Assembly (NCBI GenBank): GCA_046728975.1
Contig: JBKPFU010000124.1
Location: 1-17,202, forward strand
Reading direction: 5' to 3'
Length of the DNA stretch: 17,202 nt
Origin: JBKPFU01 sp046728975
GTDB lineage: Bacteria; Actinomycetota; Thermoleophilia; Gaiellales; Gaiellaceae
Shown: positions 14,818-17,202 of the stretch, one piece after another
How positions within the stretch are numbered: position 1 is the stretch's first letter
How the letters are laid out: each line of letters begins with the position of its first letter
Program-made: the position numbers and the translations under genes
Notes under the pieces: generated by a model
What the model was told of the DNA's origin: nothing
The model's database searches: none
Seen by the model: only the letters and a program-made list of their open reading frames with translations

Positions 14818-14834
14818 CGGGTGGCGAGCCGAAC
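14818..14834. repeat. Direct repeat flanking the small membrane-protein gene, copy 1 (copy 2 at 15166-15182)
   Basis: CGGGTGGCGAGCCGAAC here and CGGGCGGCGAGCCGAAC at 15166-15182 differ at one of 17 positions. Weaker similarity (GCGCT and CGACCGG blocks) continues for about 25 nt after each copy. The pair brackets the gene at 14874-15161. Confidence 0.6.
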
Positions 14835-14873
14835 CGGGGCGCTTCCCACGACCGGTCTAGACTCGGGAGAGCC

Positions 14874-15161
14874 TTGCGGAAGATCGTCGTCGTCGCGGCG
14901 GTGGTTGTCGCTTTCGTCTTCGCGATTTCGTATTGGCACGCCCATCGAGATCCGAAGCTGAGCGCTGAAGCAACGGCGGCGGCGCTGCAGAGGGAACTCC
15001 ACACCGCCTACAGGTTCAGGTGCAGGCCCGAGGAGAACGACGGAACGATCGTTGGCTTGGGCGATGTGGACTATGACTGCGAGCCAGAGAGGCTCGACGA
15101 ACCGGGGTACTGGGTCGCCACAGACGGCTCCAAGATCACCGGAACGCAGTCGAGCGGCTAA
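14874..15161 (+). CDS. Small membrane-anchored protein, unknown function
   Basis: The 95-residue product begins at TTG, with GGGAG about 5 nt upstream. Residues 3-20 form a hydrophobic segment (VVVAAVVVAFVFAISYW) that should act as signal anchor or uncleaved signal. The outside part is mostly polar and acidic, with two Cys (FRC, YDC), a GDVDYDCEP stretch and a GYWVATDGSKITG end resembling small secreted actinobacterial proteins. No known domain is recognised. It is flanked by the direct repeats at 14818 and 15166. It could be a spurious frame, but codon use and the ribosome site favour a real gene. Confidence 0.5.
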   Translation: MRKIVVVAAVVVAFVFAISYWHAHRDPKLSAEATAAALQRELHTAYRFRCRPEENDGTIVGLGDVDYDCEPERLDEPGYWVATDGSKITGTQSSG

Positions 15162-15850
15162 GGGTCGGGCGGCGAGCCGAACGCCCGCGCGCTGCGACGC
15201 GACCGGGGCTCATGTGTAAGAAGTTCGTGAACCGACGAGAGTTTTTCGGGGATCGGGGGATCTTCATACACGCGGCCAGGAACCGCGCCGGAGAGGGGAA
15301 AATGGGCACGGTATGCGCCGGCGGCTTGGGGTCGAAGCGCGCCCGCGCCCCTGGCCGCTACCTCCGTTATCTCCGGAAGGTTGGGTATCTAACAGCGAGG
15401 CGCGGCACTATCGTCCCTATTGCGGTGCGCGAGGTGGCGGTGGCGGCGGCGTGCGTCCGCACGTGCCCGACGAAGCCAACCGGCGCGGCCGTGCAGCTCG
15501 AGATAGTTCCGCGTCCCCTTGCCCGACTCGAAAACATGGCGAGGGGCAACCCCTGGACCCCAAGGGCCGGTCGGGATGCCCCCTGACAATGGATGCTGGG
15601 AGTAGGCGGTGCAACCTTCGCTGCGCCGAATTCGCGGTCTTTCCTACCAAAAAGGCCGCTCTTTGCGGATTTTTCGGTAAACCAATCCGCAGCCGCGCTG
15701 GTAAGACGGAAAACGCCTAGACGGCCTCTGTTTTCAAGTGTCAAAACACGCTATTTGCGGATTTTTTAACCGCAGTTTGCTTCGTTTGGCGGTTTGCGAT
15801 CCAGACACCCAGGGAGAAGAATTGTTGACTTCGGTCCCGTCCCAGCGAGG
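15162..15850. other. Intergenic stretch without a convincing gene, AT-richer in its second half
   Basis: Several frames are open (for example 15212-15586 plus and 15367-15744 minus), but none has a ribosome site, motif or normal codon use, and they contradict each other. From about 15620 to 15790 GC falls well below the window average, and ATTT/TTTT runs and TGCGGATT hairpins appear. The stretch looks like decayed or foreign DNA. Confidence 0.5.
15664..15774. repeat. Two TTGCGGATTTTT copies, each forming a hairpin
   Basis: Copy 1: TGCGGATT (15664-15671) pairs with AATCCGCA (15684-15691). Copy 2: TGCGG (15756-15760) pairs with CCGCA (15770-15774), with a T-rich interior. Both begin TTGCGGATTTTT. 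They could be decayed terminators or small dispersed repeats. Confidence 0.45.
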
Positions 15851-15863
15851 AAGGAGGACGGTG

Positions 15864-15995
15864 TTGGTAACGAAGGGTCATTGGCAGAAGAAGATGAAGC
15901 CCCACCCCACGATGACGCGCGGGGTGGGGCCGTTCGCACCTACCTCGGTCTCCCCGGCGCCCGCAAAGACGACCGGAGAGGGAGGTGGTGCCTAA
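15864..15995 (+). CDS. Possible 43-residue small protein
   Basis: A TTG start at 15864 (or GTG at 15861) follows AAGGAGG (15851-15857), with 6-nt and 3-nt spacing respectively. The peptide has a basic N-terminal half (VTKGHWQKKMKPHP) and a Pro/Ala/Gly-rich end, and stops at TAA 15993. It contains the hairpin at 15899-15930. No family is recognised; the ribosome site is the only support. Confidence 0.28.
   Translation: MVTKGHWQKKMKPHPTMTRGVGPFAPTSVSPAPAKTTGEGGGA
15899..15930. terminator. GC-rich hairpin, possible terminator
   Basis: GCCCCACCCC (15899-15908) pairs perfectly with GGGGTGGGGC (15921-15930) around a 12-nt loop. On the minus strand it is followed by pyrimidine-rich TTCATCTTCTTC, so minus-strand termination is possible; on the plus strand there is no T-run. 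It may instead be an RNA structure inside the small frame at 15864. Confidence 0.4.
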
Positions 15996-16003
15996 CGCTC
16001 GAT

Positions 16004-16058
16004 CTTACTCGGCGCGCTAGGCGCGCAGTGACGTTTTTACGCGCTTTGCGCGAGTAAG
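16004..16058 (+). promoter_or_regulatory. Hairpin in the leader of the secreted-protein gene
   Basis: CTTACTCG (16004-16011) pairs with CGAGTAAG (16051-16058). Three more pairs follow after a one-base bulge, and the loop contains GCGCGC-rich sequence and a TTTTT run. It ends about 25 nt before the ATG at 16084. It could be a terminator of upstream transcription or a 5'-leader element. Confidence 0.4.
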
Positions 16059-16083
16059 CACCGATACGGGAGGTATCCAACGC

Positions 16084-16551
16084 ATGAAGCGTTATCTGAT
16101 CGCGCTTGGCGTCGTCGCGGTCGCCGCAGTCACATTCGCGGCTGTCGCGCTGGCGCAGAGCGGCCACTTCGTTGGCACACCGGTCTGCAAGGACATCGGA
16201 ACACAGCTGCAGTGCACCGGCAAGGTCGCCGGGCTCGGCGGCACGACATTCCAGATCACGACTGAGGCGCAGGGAACTGCAACCGTCACCTGCACCAACC
16301 CGGGCGGGAACGTTGCACCCGGTCAGAACTTCAGCACTGACGTGACCGGATCGAGCGGGCCAACCCCAACGCCGAGGAACGGCTCGGCCCGCTTCGACGT
16401 GACATCGGCCGCGCCTGTTGCTCCGGCGGGGTCGTGCCCGAATCCCGGGTGGACGGCGACGGTGACTGACGTTGTTTTCACGAGCGATGCCACCATCACG
16501 CTCTTCGAGGACTCGAACGTCTCCGACACGATCACGGTTCCGATCACCTAG
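16084..16551 (+). CDS. Secreted beta-rich protein, unknown function
   Basis: The 155-residue product has a clear signal peptide (MKRYLIALGVVAVAAVTFAA, cleavage near ALAQS). The mature part is rich in Thr, Val and Gly, with four Cys (VCKD, QCTG, TCTN, SCPN) that could form two disulfides, and alternating hydrophobic strands suggesting a beta fold. Its N-terminus (MKRY, then cleavage at AQS) resembles the secreted protein at 13749, but the rest does not. GGGAGG lies 10 nt before the ATG. A good terminator follows at 16583. It is a monocistronic exported protein; no domain is recognised. Confidence 0.72.
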   Translation: MKRYLIALGVVAVAAVTFAAVALAQSGHFVGTPVCKDIGTQLQCTGKVAGLGGTTFQITTEAQGTATVTCTNPGGNVAPGQNFSTDVTGSSGPTPTPRNGSARFDVTSAAPVAPAGSCPNPGWTATVTDVVFTSDATITLFEDSNVSDTITVPIT

Positions 16552-16582
16552 GCGCACACGCCGCGAAGGGCCAAGACAGAAC

Positions 16583-16610
16583 GAGGAGCCCCGCTTAGGC
16601 GGGGCTTCTC
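16583..16610 (+). terminator. Rho-independent-type terminator
   Basis: AGCCCCGC (16587-16594) pairs with GCGGGGCT (16599-16606) around TTAG, and the stem extends to 12 pairs (one G-U) at 16583-16610. It lies 32 nt after the secreted-protein stop and is followed by CTTGTCGGTCT, a modest T content normal for this GC level. Confidence 0.75.
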
Positions 16611-16682
16611 CTTGTCGGTCTACTCAGCCGCCGATGCCAGCGATGGCCCCAAAGCGTCCGCCGCCTCTTGCGACCGTGGTTG

Positions 16683-16880
16683 CTATTTAGCCGACCCGCC
16701 GCCTCCGTCCGGCCCGAGGTGAACAGCGAGATCGATTACGTAGAAGCACCGGTCCTGGTTGTCGACCAGGAATCGGCGTACGAGCCATTCGACCTCGCCA
16801 TCGGCTCCATACTCCCGGGAATCGTCCCGAAACGGGTTAGCGAGTACCCCAACGCGCCGGGACCTAGTGCTTCCGTTGGC
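16683..16880 (-). pseudogene. Possible gene fragment with protein-like sequence, no start codon
   Basis: Between two TAG codons the minus strand reads 65 codons with natural-looking composition, including VGVLANPFRDDSREYGADG, EVEWLVRRFLVDNQDRCFYV and IDLAVHLGPDGGG. No NTG codon occurs before the middle of the frame, so it cannot be a complete gene here. A competing plus-strand frame (16668-16934) covers the same bases with no good ribosome site. I recognise no family; it may be a decayed 3' end. Confidence 0.35.
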
Positions 16881-16943
16881 CTAAATCGGTTCTTGGACGA
16901 CAGCTCCCTAAACCGCCGTCGAACGCGAGCTTGAACTTGCGGA

Positions 16944-17202
16944 TCAGTTATCCAGAAGCCGGTAGCCGACGCCCCAGACGTTGACGACGCAGGGGCCGGC
17001 GCCGGCGTGGATCAACTTGCGCCGCAGCCTGGACGCGTGGGAATCGAGCGTTCGCGTCCGCCCGAGCGAGCGGAAGCCCCAGACCTCGCGAAGCAGCTGC
17101 TCCTTCGTGAAGACGCGGCAAGGGTCGCTCGCGAGCTGGACGACCAGCTCGTACTCCTTCGCGGCCAGGTAGACAGGATTCCCGCAGACCGTGACACGCC
17201 TG
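16944..17202 (-). CDS. OmpR/PhoB-type response regulator, C-terminal winged helix (5' part beyond window)
   Basis: The last 85 codons form a winged-helix DNA-binding domain. They read NPVYLAAKEYELVVQLASD (strand and helix 1), VFTKEQLLREVWGF (helix 2), RTRTLDSHASRLRRKL (recognition helix) and VVNVWGVGYRLLDN (wing), then TGA. Such domains are normally fused to an N-terminal receiver phosphorylated by a sensor kinase; that part, and any kinase gene, lie outside the window. The 3' end carries the 25-bp repeat shared with the relic at 14650. The target genes cannot be told from here. Confidence 0.88.
   Translation of the reverse strand, partial: RRVTVCGNPVYLAAKEYELVVQLASDPCRVFTKEQLLREVWGFRSLGRTRTLDSHASRLRRKLIHAGAGPCVVNVWGVGYRLLDN
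16954..16978. repeat. 25-bp perfect direct repeat, copy 2 (copy 1 at 14660-14684)
   Basis: This copy lies in the intact 3' end of the response-regulator gene. Copies 1 and 2 are 2294 bp apart in the same orientation, bracketing the patchy stretch between them. Confidence 0.8.

Noticed and set aside
15367..15744. Minus-strand frame of 125 codons in the intergenic stretch
   Set aside because: No ribosome site, Ala/Thr/Arg-rich, overlaps other frames equally open; no recognisable motif.
1..17202. CRISPR arrays, tRNA or rRNA genes, transposases
   Set aside because: No regularly spaced repeats, no cloverleaf or rRNA-like sequence, and no transposase or integrase motif seen on either strand.

Overview
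The window is high-GC DNA holding most of a division and cell wall (dcw) cluster on the minus strand, followed by a plus-strand accessory stretch. GC content, gene order, GTG/TTG/CTG starts, Arg/Pro-rich tails and small secreted proteins fit a high-GC actinobacterium. My best guess is class Thermoleophilia (Gaiellales or Solirubrobacterales-like); this is inference, as no rRNA or marker for placement is present. The MurE DNPR motif suggests meso-diaminopimelate peptidoglycan.

Minus strand, in transcription order (high to low coordinates): mraZ, rsmH, ftsL-like, ftsI, murE, murF, a 167-nt palindrome, mraY, murD, ftsW, murG, murC and murB (cut by the left edge). Together they make UDP-MurNAc-pentapeptide (MurB, MurC, MurD, MurE, MurF), load it on undecaprenyl phosphate and finish lipid II (MraY, MurG), polymerise and crosslink it at the septum (FtsW, FtsI, FtsL), and control the operon (MraZ, RsmH). 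Nearly all junctions overlap or abut. The exceptions are a 40-nt gap before murE and the palindrome between murF and mraY. Four MraZ-type boxes at exact 10-bp spacing lie directly upstream of mraZ, overlapping a plausible promoter. Several starts are abnormal: murB appears to begin with CTG, murD possibly with CTG, and the ftsL-like gene has no NTG codon before its membrane segment.

Plus strand from 12670: an ECF-type sigma factor overlaps ogt (O6-alkylguanine-DNA alkyltransferase) by ATGA, forming a two-gene unit divergent from mraZ. Two small secreted coiled-coil proteins follow, separated by a terminator-like hairpin.

From about 14650 to 16946 the DNA is patchy: a relic of a response-regulator 3' end, a small membrane-anchored protein between direct repeats, an AT-richer segment with hairpins, a small ORF, a secreted protein with a terminator, and a degenerate reading frame. 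The window ends in the C-terminal winged helix of an OmpR/PhoB-type response regulator (minus strand). Its last codons match the relic at 14650, so this 2.3-kb stretch is bracketed by a direct repeat and may be an inserted or rearranged segment.
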